Shown here one piece after another: positions 46,245-53,980 of a stretch of DNA of 64,000 nucleotides. How positions within the stretch are numbered: the stretch's first letter is position 1; each line of letters starts with the position of its first letter. The notes beneath the pieces are model-generated. The model was not told the origin of the DNA, did no database searches, and was given only the letters and a program-made list of their open reading frames with translations. The position numbers and the translations under genes were made by a program. The stretch is from an uncultured Bacteroidales bacterium. Lineage in GTDB: Bacteria; Bacteroidota; Bacteroidia; Bacteroidales; F082. The DNA lies in the NCBI GenBank assembly GCA_947303085.1, contig CAMYXP010000001.1, positions 124,001 through 188,000 of the forward strand, given 5' to 3'.

Positions 46245-47510
46245 ATGTGACTTTATCATCGTATAACCAATTAGTTTGTCATAATTTTCAATCGGATCAA
46301 ACAAGTACACAAAAACGTGGTACATATTGTTCGTTTCCCAGAAATCGCCATTCACCGGTGCCACCGAGGTGATGCCGCTGGCATTGTCTTTGACAGCGTA
46401 AATATAATCGTAGTAGCCCTGTTTCAAAAACAGACTTTTCTTGTAGCCGCGACGCTCCGGGTCGTATTCCATCTTCGCGTTCTCATCGAGCCGCCAGTCG
46501 GTGATGGCTCCCATGATGTAAACATCCTTGTCAATCATATATTGAGGCCATCTCAATAAGAAATCAACTTGAGCATAGTCGCCTTCTCGAGTAACATCAA
46601 GGTTTTTCCGCTCCAGATAAATGTATTTTTCGCCGAACAAATCCTCGTCTTCTATGTAGTTGTGCGTGCTGCGCTTGCCGTCTTCAAACAGAGTCACCAC
46701 ATAATAGTCATCGGCACGAAACACCGATTTTGTCTTCTCCGGACGACTGTCGAAATTGCTTGTGTTGATTCTAAGATATTGATTTCCAGACTCAAACACT
46801 GTTTTTTCGTTGTTGATATAAGAAAGCTTCTCGGGATATACGTATGTCGGCTTCAACCCGAATACAGCGTTGTCCCAGCGTCCGTTTTGCTGAATCGTGA
46901 CGTTGGAATACTGGTCGGCGCGACTGTTAAACACATCGGGATAAACTATTTCGAGGTCGACTTCCTGCTTGTTGGCACCAAGATTGAGGTCGAACGGATA
47001 ACGTGGCATGGCAGCAGTGATATGCGCTTGATTATCAACCACGTAAAACCTGCGTGTGAAATAAATATCCTTCGAGTCATCGCCTGTAACCACCAAAAGA
47101 TAGTTGCCCGAAATCTTCGGCATCATGTTTTCGGTCGGAAAAGTCAGGTCGTAATGAACATAATTCACGAAAGTGTTCAACGAGAAAGTGAAGTTGTCGA
47201 TTTCTTCCTGAAAGAAGCCGGCAATGTACTCATTCTTTTGTAAATCAGAGGGTTGCCACTTGTTGTCGCAGTGAATTATGGTATAATAAAGATATGGCGC
47301 GTTATCTGCGAGGATATCAAACTGCAGATGCAGCTGATTGCGCATATTGTCGAGGTAGATAACCGGCTTTTCAAGGTCTAAACCCGTTGGATGAAGCAGC
47401 ACGGTCTGCACATCATCCCTGTAATTCATGTCGGAACACGCCAGGTATTTCTGCGCCGAGACATTTATTGCGAGAGCTAATAATATGATTATCAATAATT
47501 TATATTTCAT
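46242..47510 (-). CDS. Type IX secretion system plug protein (DUF5103)
   Basis: 422 aa from ATG 47510. Signal peptide 1-19 (INVSAQ). The sequence YLACSDMNYRDDVQTVLLHP, DNMRNQLHLQFDILADN, YYTIIHCDNKWQPSDLQKNEYI and NNMYHVFVYLFDPIENYDKLIG is typical of DUF5103. In Flavobacterium johnsoniae this family is the Plug that seals the lateral/periplasmic opening of the SprA translocon when no PorV-cargo is bound. Its presence says the host has a SprA-type T9SS. Divergent from priA; the N-terminal extension to 47582 is leader sequence. Confidence 0.85.
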   Translation of the reverse strand: MKYKLLIIILLALAINVSAQKYLACSDMNYRDDVQTVLLHPTGLDLEKPVIYLDNMRNQLHLQFDILADNAPYLYYTIIHCDNKWQPSDLQKNEYIAGFFQEEIDNFTFSLNTFVNYVHYDLTFPTENMMPKISGNYLLVVTGDDSKDIYFTRRFYVVDNQAHITAAMPRYPFDLNLGANKQEVDLEIVYPDVFNSRADQYSNVTIQQNGRWDNAVFGLKPTYVYPEKLSYINNEKTVFESGNQYLRINTSNFDSRPEKTKSVFRADDYYVVTLFEDGKRSTHNYIEDEDLFGEKYIYLERKNLDVTREGDYAQVDFLLRWPQYMIDKDVYIMGAITDWRLDENAKMEYDPERRGYKKSLFLKQGYYDYIYAVKDNASGITSVAPVNGDFWETNNMYHVFVYLFDPIENYDKLIGYTMIKSH

Positions 47511-47584
47511 GTAAATGAGATTTTTATTTTTTGTAAAAATACTAAAAAATTGAAAATAAAATACTAATTTTGTTGTTGTCAATT

Positions 47585-50065
47585 ATGGAAAGAAAGACTC
47601 TCTTCGTTAACGTTATCCTGCCGCTCCCGGTTCCAGGCACGTTCTCCTATCGTGTGCCATTGGAACTCAACGACAGCGTGCGTGTCGGACAGCGTGCCGT
47701 GGTGCAGTTCGGCAAGACGAAAATTATGTCCGGACTGATAAGCGAAGTAACGGAAAAAGTCCCTGATTTTGAACAAGTTAAGTATATCCTTGGCATCCTC
47801 GACGAGAACCCTGTCGTCAACACTATTCAGCTGAAGCTTTGGCAATGGATTTGCGATTATTACCTCTGCTACGAGGGCGAGGTGATGCAGGCCGCCCTTC
47901 CTTCGGCGATGAAACTCTCGAGCGAGTCGAAGATAAAACTTTCTGATGAATTCGAACTTGACACATTGACACTCAACGACTTCGAATATCTCATCGTGGA
48001 GGCATTGCAGGTGCAGCCGAAGCTCACAATCAGCGAGGTGAGCAAGATTATCGGATACAAAAAGGTGATGCCGCTCATAAAAACGATGATCGACCGAAAA
48101 ATCATTGTGATGGAGGAGGAGCTTGACGCGAAATTCAAGGCGAAGTACGAGCGTTTTGTGGCGTTGGCACCAGAATATCATAGCGATGAGAAGATGCATG
48201 AGCTGATGGATGAGCTGACACATCGTGCCTACAAACAGCTCGAGGTGTTGATGTCGTTTTTCGTCCTCGGCGGAAATGCCGAGACCGACGTCCTCGCCTC
48301 CGATTTGCTAGCAAAGTCAAATGCCAACAGCACCATCCTGAAGGCTCTTATTAATAAAGGTGTCTTCACCTCATACGAAAAACGTGTCAGCCGACTCAAG
48401 AGCTTCAAGGCTCTGACCGATGTTTCTTCAATACAACTTACTGAAAAACAACAACTTGCCTTCGATGAGATACATCGTGGCTTCGCCGACAGCAAGCCCG
48501 TGCTTCTGCATGGCGTAACGTCGTCGGGCAAAACAGAAATCTATATCAAACTGATCCAGGAAGCTCTCGACAAAGGCCGTCAGGTGCTGTATCTGCTGCC
48601 TGAAATTGCCCTTACCGAACAGATTATCAATCGTTTAAAGAAATATTTTGGCGATAAGGTGGGCGTGTATCATTCGCGCTACAGCGACATGGAGCGTGTC
48701 GAGATTTGGGAGCAGGTTCTCGCCTTCGAAAAGACGCATAGTCCTAAGTATCAAGTGATTATAGGCTCGCGGTCTTCCATCTTACTGCCGTTCTCCGACC
48801 TCGGCCTCGTTATCGTCGACGAGGAGCACGACACCTCCTTCAAGCAGATCGACCCGGCTCCACGTTATAACGCCCGCGACCTCAGCATGATACTGGCTCG
48901 CTACCATGGTGCCGACGTCGTTCTGGGTTCGGCCACGCCTTCGTTTGAGAGCTACTACAACGCCCGCCAAGGACGTTATCACCTGGTTGAGCTAGCTGAG
49001 CGTTATGGCGGCGTCGAGATGCCTGAAATCATTGTCGACGACATGCGCGTGGAGCGTCGCCGTAAGCTGATGCAGGCCAACTTCGGCAGTGTGCTTGTCG
49101 ATGCGATGCGTAACACCTTGAACGACAAGAATCAGGTAATACTTTTCCAAAACCGTCGCGGCTTCTCACTTCGTCTCGAATGTGGCGTCTGCCACTGGGT
49201 GCCGCAGTGCGTCAACTGCGACGTGTCGATGACGTATCACAAGGCGCAGAACATCATGAAATGCCACTACTGCGGCTACACCATGTCGGTGCCTTCGGAA
49301 TGTCCGTCGTGTCACAGCACCGACCTTAAGATGCACGGCTTTGGTACCGAGCGCGTTGAGGAAGACTTGACCGCCGTAGTTCCCGAGGCTCGCTGCGCTC
49401 GCCTCGACCTCGACACCACCCGCTCGAAAAACAGCTACCAAAACATACTCGACCAGTTCAAAAACCGCGAGACCGACGTCCTCGTCGGCACTCAGATGGT
49501 CACCAAAGGCCTCGACTTCGACTGCGTGAAGACAGTGGGCATGCTCGATGCCGACAATATGCTGTCGTTCCCTGATTTCCGTGCCTACGAACGCAGCTTC
49601 CAGCTCATGGAACAGGTGAGCGGTCGAGCGGGCAGAAAAGGGGAGAAGGGTAAGGTCATCATCCAGACCTACCAGCCGACGCATCCAGTCATCCTCAACG
49701 TCGTCAACCACGACTACGTCCGTTTCTTCGAGGAGCAGATGCCGATACGCCGTCAGTTCTGCTATCCGCCGTATTATCGATTGATAATGATTAAGTTACG
49801 TCATGTCGACTACGAAAAGCTGAACAGTGCCGCTGAGTTCTTCGCAAAACGTCTGCGTCCTGTCTTCAAAAACAACCTCCTCGGCCCGGAATACCCCGTC
49901 GTGTCGAGAATCAAAAATCAATATATCAAACAGATTCTCATCAAATTCGACCGCAACGACAATTCGAGGAAAATCAAGGAAATCATAAAATCGGAAATGG
50001 ATTCCTTCAAACGGAACAACGACTATAAATCGGTGTCTGTTTCCATTGATGTTGATCCGATTTAA
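47585..50065 (+). CDS. priA: Primosomal replication helicase PriA
   Basis: 826 aa from ATG 47585. N-terminal DNA-binding domain (LPLPVPGTFSYRVP), winged helix, then helicase: Walker A LLHGVTSSGKTEIY, LLPEIALTEQI, DEEH box in VIVDEEHDTSFKQ, and GSATPSFESYYN. Zinc module CGVCHWVPQCVNCDVSM and CHYCGYTM...CPSCHS. C-terminal RecA lobe with TKGLDFDCVKTVGMLDADN and QVSGRAGRKGEKG. It reloads DnaB at stalled forks. A TAATTTTG box at 47565-47572 lies 13 nt before the ATG. A palindrome and heptamer tract separate it from the convergent exbD. Confidence 0.96.
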   Translation: MERKTLFVNVILPLPVPGTFSYRVPLELNDSVRVGQRAVVQFGKTKIMSGLISEVTEKVPDFEQVKYILGILDENPVVNTIQLKLWQWICDYYLCYEGEVMQAALPSAMKLSSESKIKLSDEFELDTLTLNDFEYLIVEALQVQPKLTISEVSKIIGYKKVMPLIKTMIDRKIIVMEEELDAKFKAKYERFVALAPEYHSDEKMHELMDELTHRAYKQLEVLMSFFVLGGNAETDVLASDLLAKSNANSTILKALINKGVFTSYEKRVSRLKSFKALTDVSSIQLTEKQQLAFDEIHRGFADSKPVLLHGVTSSGKTEIYIKLIQEALDKGRQVLYLLPEIALTEQIINRLKKYFGDKVGVYHSRYSDMERVEIWEQVLAFEKTHSPKYQVIIGSRSSILLPFSDLGLVIVDEEHDTSFKQIDPAPRYNARDLSMILARYHGADVVLGSATPSFESYYNARQGRYHLVELAERYGGVEMPEIIVDDMRVERRRKLMQANFGSVLVDAMRNTLNDKNQVILFQNRRGFSLRLECGVCHWVPQCVNCDVSMTYHKAQNIMKCHYCGYTMSVPSECPSCHSTDLKMHGFGTERVEEDLTAVVPEARCARLDLDTTRSKNSYQNILDQFKNRETDVLVGTQMVTKGLDFDCVKTVGMLDADNMLSFPDFRAYERSFQLMEQVSGRAGRKGEKGKVIIQTYQPTHPVILNVVNHDYVRFFEEQMPIRRQFCYPPYYRLIMIKLRHVDYEKLNSAAEFFAKRLRPVFKNNLLGPEYPVVSRIKNQYIKQILIKFDRNDNSRKIKEIIKSEMDSFKRNNDYKSVSVSIDVDPI

Positions 50066-50073
50066 AATAAAAA

Positions 50074-50095
50074 GGGGCGAATGATTATTCGCCCC
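50074..50095. repeat. Palindrome GGGGCGAAT..ATTCGCCCC
   Basis: 9-bp perfect arms (50074-50082, 50087-50095), loop GATT. Starts 9 nt after the priA stop and abuts heptamer tract 4. Could terminate priA; its form also matches palindromes common between Bacteroidota genes. Confidence 0.75.
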
Positions 50096-50097
50096 TA

Positions 50098-50131
50098 CTT
50101 TAAACTTTACACTTTAAACTCTACACTATTA
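50098..50131 (-). repeat. Heptamer tract 4 (after exbD)
   Basis: Plus-strand CTTTAAA, CTTTACA, CTTTAAA, CTCTACA (50098-50125), then CTA and the exbD stop TTA (50129-50131). In transcript sense: TAA TAG TGTAGAG TTTAAAG TGTAAAG TTTAAAG TA, then the palindrome 50074-50095. The second in-frame stop TAG is part of the tract. Confidence 0.88.
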
Positions 50132-50587
50132 TTCTCCTTTTCGTACAGAGTAGTTAATACGGAATGCACCGCATTTGCGCAATTCCTGCTTAACGTCGGT
50201 GACCAGACCCATTCTCACTTCCTCATGAATCTTCAATGATGTTGTGAGGAGCGGACGGTCAGCTTCAGCGCGGTCGAGACGTTCCTGCTCGATGAACGGG
50301 ATGATGTCGTCGATACGTGCATACTGGTCGTTGAGCTGGATACGTGATTCTGTACCATAAAGCTTAGCATTTGTCGGAGGTCCAATGTAGATGAAGCTCA
50401 CGAGTGACTTCTTCTCCAGTTTCTGGACTTCTGTTGCTTCAGGTAATCTCATCTTGACTTTCAATGTGGTCTCACGCATAGAGGTAGTAACCATGAAGAA
50501 GAAAATCAACATGAAGATAATGTCAGGCATTGAACCGGTTGAAATTGCCGGAACTTCTTTTCCACCTTTTTTTCTGAATTTTGCCAT
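50129..50587 (-). CDS. exbD: ExbD/TolR family proton-channel subunit, second copy
   Basis: 152 aa. One TM helix (about 15-36) with the essential Asp in STGSMPDIIFMLIFFFMV, then a periplasmic domain. With ExbB it converts proton flow to mechanical work on TonB-like partners. Last gene of the exbB - membrane protein - exbD - exbD run, 15 nt after the first exbD. Confidence 0.92.
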   Translation of the reverse strand: MAKFRKKGGKEVPAISTGSMPDIIFMLIFFFMVTTSMRETTLKVKMRLPEATEVQKLEKKSLVSFIYIGPPTNAKLYGTESRIQLNDQYARIDDIIPFIEQERLDRAEADRPLLTTSLKIHEEVRMGLVTDVKQELRKCGAFRINYSVRKGE

Positions 50588-50602
50588 AATTTTCTCTCCT
50601 TA

Positions 50603-51178
50603 TTATTTGATTTCTTCAGGTTCGGCCTCACTGACGCGCACCGGCACTGCCTTGTTAACCGCATCGATCTTGTCTTTGTCGGTCATGTCGGCGTAATGCT
50701 GTTGGAAATAGCGCCATGCGACTTCCTCTCTGAGTTCATTGAAAGCTTTTGCTAACTCATTCTGAACTGCGATATACATCTGATATGATGTACCGCGGTC
50801 ATTTTTAAGTGATACGACTCCCTTGTTGGTCATGAAGCTACCGATAAACTCGATATCTTTCATCTCGATTTCAGGTGACTTCTCATCGTTCGGGTTAGGA
50901 GTGATGAACACTTTTGTCTTGTCCTTCAACTCTGAGATGTCGCATGGTTTACCGTTAACCATCAATTTATCGTATTTGTTAATCATGACGTTCAAAATGT
51001 TTCTTTCTTTCACTTTGACATCCATGTCTGGGTTTTCTACTGGTGGGGGCAGACGACGGGTGATGCCGCTGTCAGTGTCCATCGTAGTGGTAACGAGGAA
51101 GAATATCAACAGCAAGAAAGAGATATCAGCCATTGAACTGGCGTTGATTTCCGGTACTTTCTTTTTCTTACGAGCCAT
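50603..51178 (-). CDS. exbD: ExbD/TolR family proton-channel subunit, first copy
   Basis: 191 aa, longer than the second copy. TM helix with essential Asp in NASSMADISFLLLIFFLVTT (about 12-31), a periplasmic domain with an inserted segment around TPNPNDEKSPEIEMKD, and an acidic C-terminal tail of about 25 residues. Two unequal ExbD proteins side by side are usual in Bacteroidota and suggest heteromeric complexes. Confidence 0.92.
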   Translation of the reverse strand: MARKKKKVPEINASSMADISFLLLIFFLVTTTMDTDSGITRRLPPPVENPDMDVKVKERNILNVMINKYDKLMVNGKPCDISELKDKTKVFITPNPNDEKSPEIEMKDIEFIGSFMTNKGVVSLKNDRGTSYQMYIAVQNELAKAFNELREEVAWRYFQQHYADMTDKDKIDAVNKAVPVRVSEAEPEEIK

Positions 51179-51195
51179 GATAATATCCTTCCTTA

Positions 51196-51621
51196 TTATT
51201 TATTAATGAGTTTCGATACTGCTGAGTAGATAACAGCTGCGATTGTGCCGCCAACGACAATGTAGGTGAATACCATGAAGAAGTCAACGAAAGCCTCAGT
51301 TCCTGTTGTGACATTCATTGATTCGAGGTATTCAGCCGGAAGTGTTGAGCCTTTTGCAAACAGCCATGCGACAAGTGCGACTACTGCCACAATTGCGATA
51401 ACAATTCCAATTGTCTTAACGCTTTTAGGATTGATGATAATCCCATAGATAGGCGCAAACAAAATCGCAACCACAGCCAATCCAAGCATGCAATATGCGA
51501 ATATCATGAAAGTTCCGACGCTTTCCTTACCGTTGGCAATGCCGAGGATTAAGAAGAGGACGTTGAGAACCATCAGGATAACCAGCAAATATTTGCAATA
51601 TTTTGTTAATTTCTCGACCAT
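51196..51621 (-). CDS. Four-helix membrane protein of the ExbB-ExbD cluster
   Basis: 141 aa, four TM helices (about 8-27, 37-57, 69-88, 111-133). No catalytic motif. It is always placed between exbB and exbD in the Bacteroidales clusters I know, so it is probably an accessory subunit of that motor; that role is inferred from position alone. Gaps are 17-18 nt on both sides. Confidence 0.75.
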   Translation of the reverse strand: MVEKLTKYCKYLLVILMVLNVLFLILGIANGKESVGTFMIFAYCMLGLAVVAILFAPIYGIIINPKSVKTIGIVIAIVAVVALVAWLFAKGSTLPAEYLESMNVTTGTEAFVDFFMVFTYIVVGGTIAAVIYSAVSKLINK

Positions 51622-51639
51622 GATTTTTCTTTTGTTAAA

Positions 51640-52455
51640 TTAGTTTTTCTTTGAATAAGCGTGGAGTAAGTCCATGAATGAAATTGATGAATCTTCCATA
51701 TCGTTCACAATACCTTCAATCTTGTTAAGGATGAAGTTGTAGCAGATCTGGAGGATAACAGCTGTGATAAGACCGAACACTGTTGTCAACAAAGCGACCT
51801 TCATACCGCCTGCAACAACTGTTGGGCTGATATCGCCTGCTGCTGCGATAGCGTCGAATGCCTCAATCATACCGATAACAGTACCCATAAATCCCAACAT
51901 AGGTCCCAATGCGATGAACAATGAAATCCAGCTTGCGCCGCTTTCAAGGTTACCTGTCATAACTGAACCGTATGAAACGAGTGATTTCTCAACCTCTTCG
52001 AGACCGTCGTTGTAACGCATCAAACCTTGATAGAAGATGCTGGCGACAGGACCGCGTGTGTCACGGCAAAGGTCTTTAGCTTTCTCAATACCACCCTTGT
52101 TCAATGTTTCCTCTAACTGAGCAAGAAGCTTCTTGGTGTTTGTTGTGCTTAATGTCAAATAGATGATTCTCTCGATTGACACTGCAAGACCGAGAACCAA
52201 AACTAACAAAACGACGCTCATGAAGCCCCAGCCACCATCGATGAACTGTTTCTTCAAAACCTCATGGAATGTAGGAGCTGCTGCCTCTTCTGTTTCCATT
52301 GTTGTTGTAGCGACTGTTTCTTCTACTGCTGGAGCTGCGACCTGTTCTGTCTGAGCCTCAGTTGGTTGTGCATTTTCTTCTTGTGCAAGAAGTGAGTTGC
52401 TGATTCCAAATGTCAAAAAACCTGCAACTGTCAGTAAAGCAATTAATTTTTTCAT
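51640..52455 (-). CDS. exbB: MotA/TolQ/ExbB family proton-channel protein
   Basis: 271 aa. A cleavable-looking signal peptide (1-24, SNSLLAQ), a Glu/Ala/Thr/Pro-rich linker (25-62), then three TM helices: SVVLLVLVLGLAVSIERI, GASWISLFIALGPMLGFMGTVI and ALLTTVFGLITAVILQICYN. The last two form the channel core with ExbD. Forms the inner-membrane motor for TonB receptors such as the one at 20.2 kb, or for another TonB-like system. First gene of a four-gene unit. Confidence 0.93.
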   Translation of the reverse strand: MKKLIALLTVAGFLTFGISNSLLAQEENAQPTEAQTEQVAAPAVEETVATTTMETEEAAAPTFHEVLKKQFIDGGWGFMSVVLLVLVLGLAVSIERIIYLTLSTTNTKKLLAQLEETLNKGGIEKAKDLCRDTRGPVASIFYQGLMRYNDGLEEVEKSLVSYGSVMTGNLESGASWISLFIALGPMLGFMGTVIGMIEAFDAIAAAGDISPTVVAGGMKVALLTTVFGLITAVILQICYNFILNKIEGIVNDMEDSSISFMDLLHAYSKKN

Positions 52456-52516
52456 GATTTGAATTTTGAATTACTACTTTTTAATTTGTTAATATTTTAA
52501 TTTAATTCTATTTATA

Positions 52517-52565
52517 CTTTCAACTTAAAACTACTCTAAACTCTACACTCTAAACTCTACACTTT
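52517..52565 (-). repeat. Heptamer tract 5 (after tRNA-Ser)
   Basis: Plus strand CTTTCAA, CTTAAAACTA, CTCTAAA, CTCTACA, CTCTAAA, CTCTACA, CTTTT. In transcript sense it begins 5 nt after the tRNA 3' end as AAAAG TGTAGAG TTTAGAG TGTAGAG TTTAGAG TAGTTTTAAG TTGAAAG: same order as after protein genes. Confidence 0.9.
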
Positions 52566-52570
52566 TACTG

Positions 52571-52658
52571 CGGAGAGAGCGGGATTCGAACCCGCGGTAC
52601 CCTTTTGAAGTACACACACTTTCCAGGCGTGCTCCTTAAACCACTCGGACATCTCTCC
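52571..52658 (-). tRNA. tRNA-Ser (GGA)
   Basis: 88 nt, class II. Acceptor stem GGAGAGA / TCTCTCC with discriminator G, long variable arm, T-loop GGTTCGAATCC, anticodon GGA at 52624-52622 in loop CTGGAAA. The CCA end is not encoded. Reads UCC/UCU codons. Confidence 0.97.
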
Positions 52659-52690
52659 CAGGGATTTTTCTACTCCACAAAAATTCGTGT

Positions 52691-52724
52691 CAAAATTACA
52701 AATTTTTTCTTTTCACTAAACAAG
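52691..52724 (-). promoter_or_regulatory. Promoter of tRNA-Ser
   Basis: Minus strand CTTG (52724-52721), 22 bp, TAATTTTG (52698-52691), about 30 nt before the tRNA 5' end. The gap 52725-52798 is A/T-rich without visible features. Confidence 0.55.
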
Positions 52725-52798
52725 AAATTTGCAACAATATTTTATTTTTTTTGAAAAAACACACCCTGTTTTTGTAATCAATTTATTATCAATGCCTT

Positions 52799-52826
52799 GT
52801 CATTTCGAGTGAAACGAGGAAACCCC
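52799..52826 (-). repeat. REP-like element next to heptamer tract 6
   Basis: Plus strand TGTCATTTCGAGTGAAACGAGGAAACC; minus strand ends CTCGAAATGACA, as in the other family members. It forms the distal end of tract 6, in the place the palindromes take in tracts 4 and 7. Confidence 0.7.
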
Positions 52827-52896
52827 ATCAACTTTCAACTTTATACTTTCAACTTCAAAACCACTCTAAACTCTCAACTCTACACTCTAAACTAAT
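52827..52896 (-). repeat. Heptamer tract 6 (after ansA)
   Basis: Longest tract. Transcript sense after the ansA TGA: TATTAG, TTTAGAG, TGTAGAG, TTGAGAG, TTTAGAG, TGGTTTTGAAG, TTGAAAG, TATAAAG, TTGAAAG, TTGAT, then the REP-like element. Shows both unit classes (NNTAGAG and TTGAAAG) in full. Confidence 0.92.
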
Positions 52897-52897
52897 A

Positions 52898-53923
52898 TCA
52901 CACTGTCATCTCTCCTCTCAACGACTCCTGCAGATACTTCTTCACGTCGCTTCTGCTAAACCCTTCTCCCAATAGGTACATCATCTTCGCCAATGCCGAC
53001 TCCGTGGTGATGTCGTAACCGCTGATAACACCAATCTTGTCAAGGTTTAATGAGGTTTCATAACGCCCCATCTCCACTGAACCCGACTTGCACTGCGTCA
53101 CGTTGTAAATGATGAGTCCGCGTTTGATGGCCTCGCTCAAGTCGTTGAGGAACCATTCGGTTGTAGGCGCGTTGCCCGATCCGAAGGTCTCCATGATGAT
53201 GCCTTTCAAACCTGGCGTCGCCAAAGCATGCTGCACGTATTCATGAGTGATTCCTGGGAAAAGCTTCAAAATACCCACGTTTCTGTCGAAATTCTTGTGA
53301 ACAATGAGTTTTTTGCCTGTCGGACGCGCGATGTATTCTCTATTGTACTTTATTTTTATTCCAACATCAGCCAGAGTAGGGTAGTTGCCCGATGAAAACG
53401 CGTTGAAGTTCTCAGCGTTGAACTTGGTTGCCCTATTGCCTCTAAGTAATTGATCTTCAAAGAAAATACATACCTCGGGTGCGCAAGGTTCGCCGTCTGT
53501 CTTAGAAGCTGCAATCTCAATTGATGTGACGAAATTTTCGCGTCCGTCGCTTCGAACCATGCCCATCGGGAGCTGCGAGCCTGTGAAAACCACCGGTTTG
53601 GAGAGGTTTTCGAGCATGAAACTCAATGCCGAGGCACTGTAAGCCATGGTGTCGGAGCCGTGCAAAACCACGAAACCGTCATATTTTTCATAGTTTTCCT
53701 CAATCTTTTCTGCTATCTCAATCCATACCTCAGGTGTCATGTTTGAGGAGTCGATCAAGTTCTCAAAAGAATAGAAATCAATGACATAGTCGAGATTTCG
53801 CAATATTGGCATGTTGTCGTAAATATTGCCGAAGTCGAATGGCACCAGACTGCCGGTCTTCGGATCTTTCATCATACCAATCGTGCCACCAGTGTAAAGC
53901 ACTAAAATTGAAGATTTTTTCAT
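52898..53923 (-). CDS. ansA: Type I L-asparaginase
   Basis: 341 aa without signal peptide, so cytosolic (type I). Catalytic motifs: VLYTGGTIGMM (first Thr), VVLHGSDTMAYSASAL (Thr-Asp) with the Lys in LENLSKPVVFTGSQLPMG. Hydrolyses asparagine to aspartate and ammonia. Starts with ATG 53923 after a double REP-like element; a heptamer tract follows its stop. Confidence 0.95.
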   Translation of the reverse strand: MKKSSILVLYTGGTIGMMKDPKTGSLVPFDFGNIYDNMPILRNLDYVIDFYSFENLIDSSNMTPEVWIEIAEKIEENYEKYDGFVVLHGSDTMAYSASALSFMLENLSKPVVFTGSQLPMGMVRSDGRENFVTSIEIAASKTDGEPCAPEVCIFFEDQLLRGNRATKFNAENFNAFSSGNYPTLADVGIKIKYNREYIARPTGKKLIVHKNFDRNVGILKLFPGITHEYVQHALATPGLKGIIMETFGSGNAPTTEWFLNDLSEAIKRGLIIYNVTQCKSGSVEMGRYETSLNLDKIGVISGYDITTESALAKMMYLLGEGFSRSDVKKYLQESLRGEMTV

Positions 53924-53931
53924 ATTTTATC

Positions 53932-53980
53932 TGTCATTCTGAGCTTGTCCTTGTCATTCTGAGCTTGTCGAGGAATCTCA
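53932..53980 (-). repeat. Tandem REP-like elements between tatD and ansA
   Basis: Plus strand TGTCATTCTGAGCTTGTCC (53932) and TTGTCATTCTGAGCTTGTCG followed by AGGAATCTCA (53951-53980). In transcript sense the full copy begins immediately after the tatD TGA as TGAGATTCCTCGACAAGCTC and the second is a truncated copy. It fills the spacer. Confidence 0.85.
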
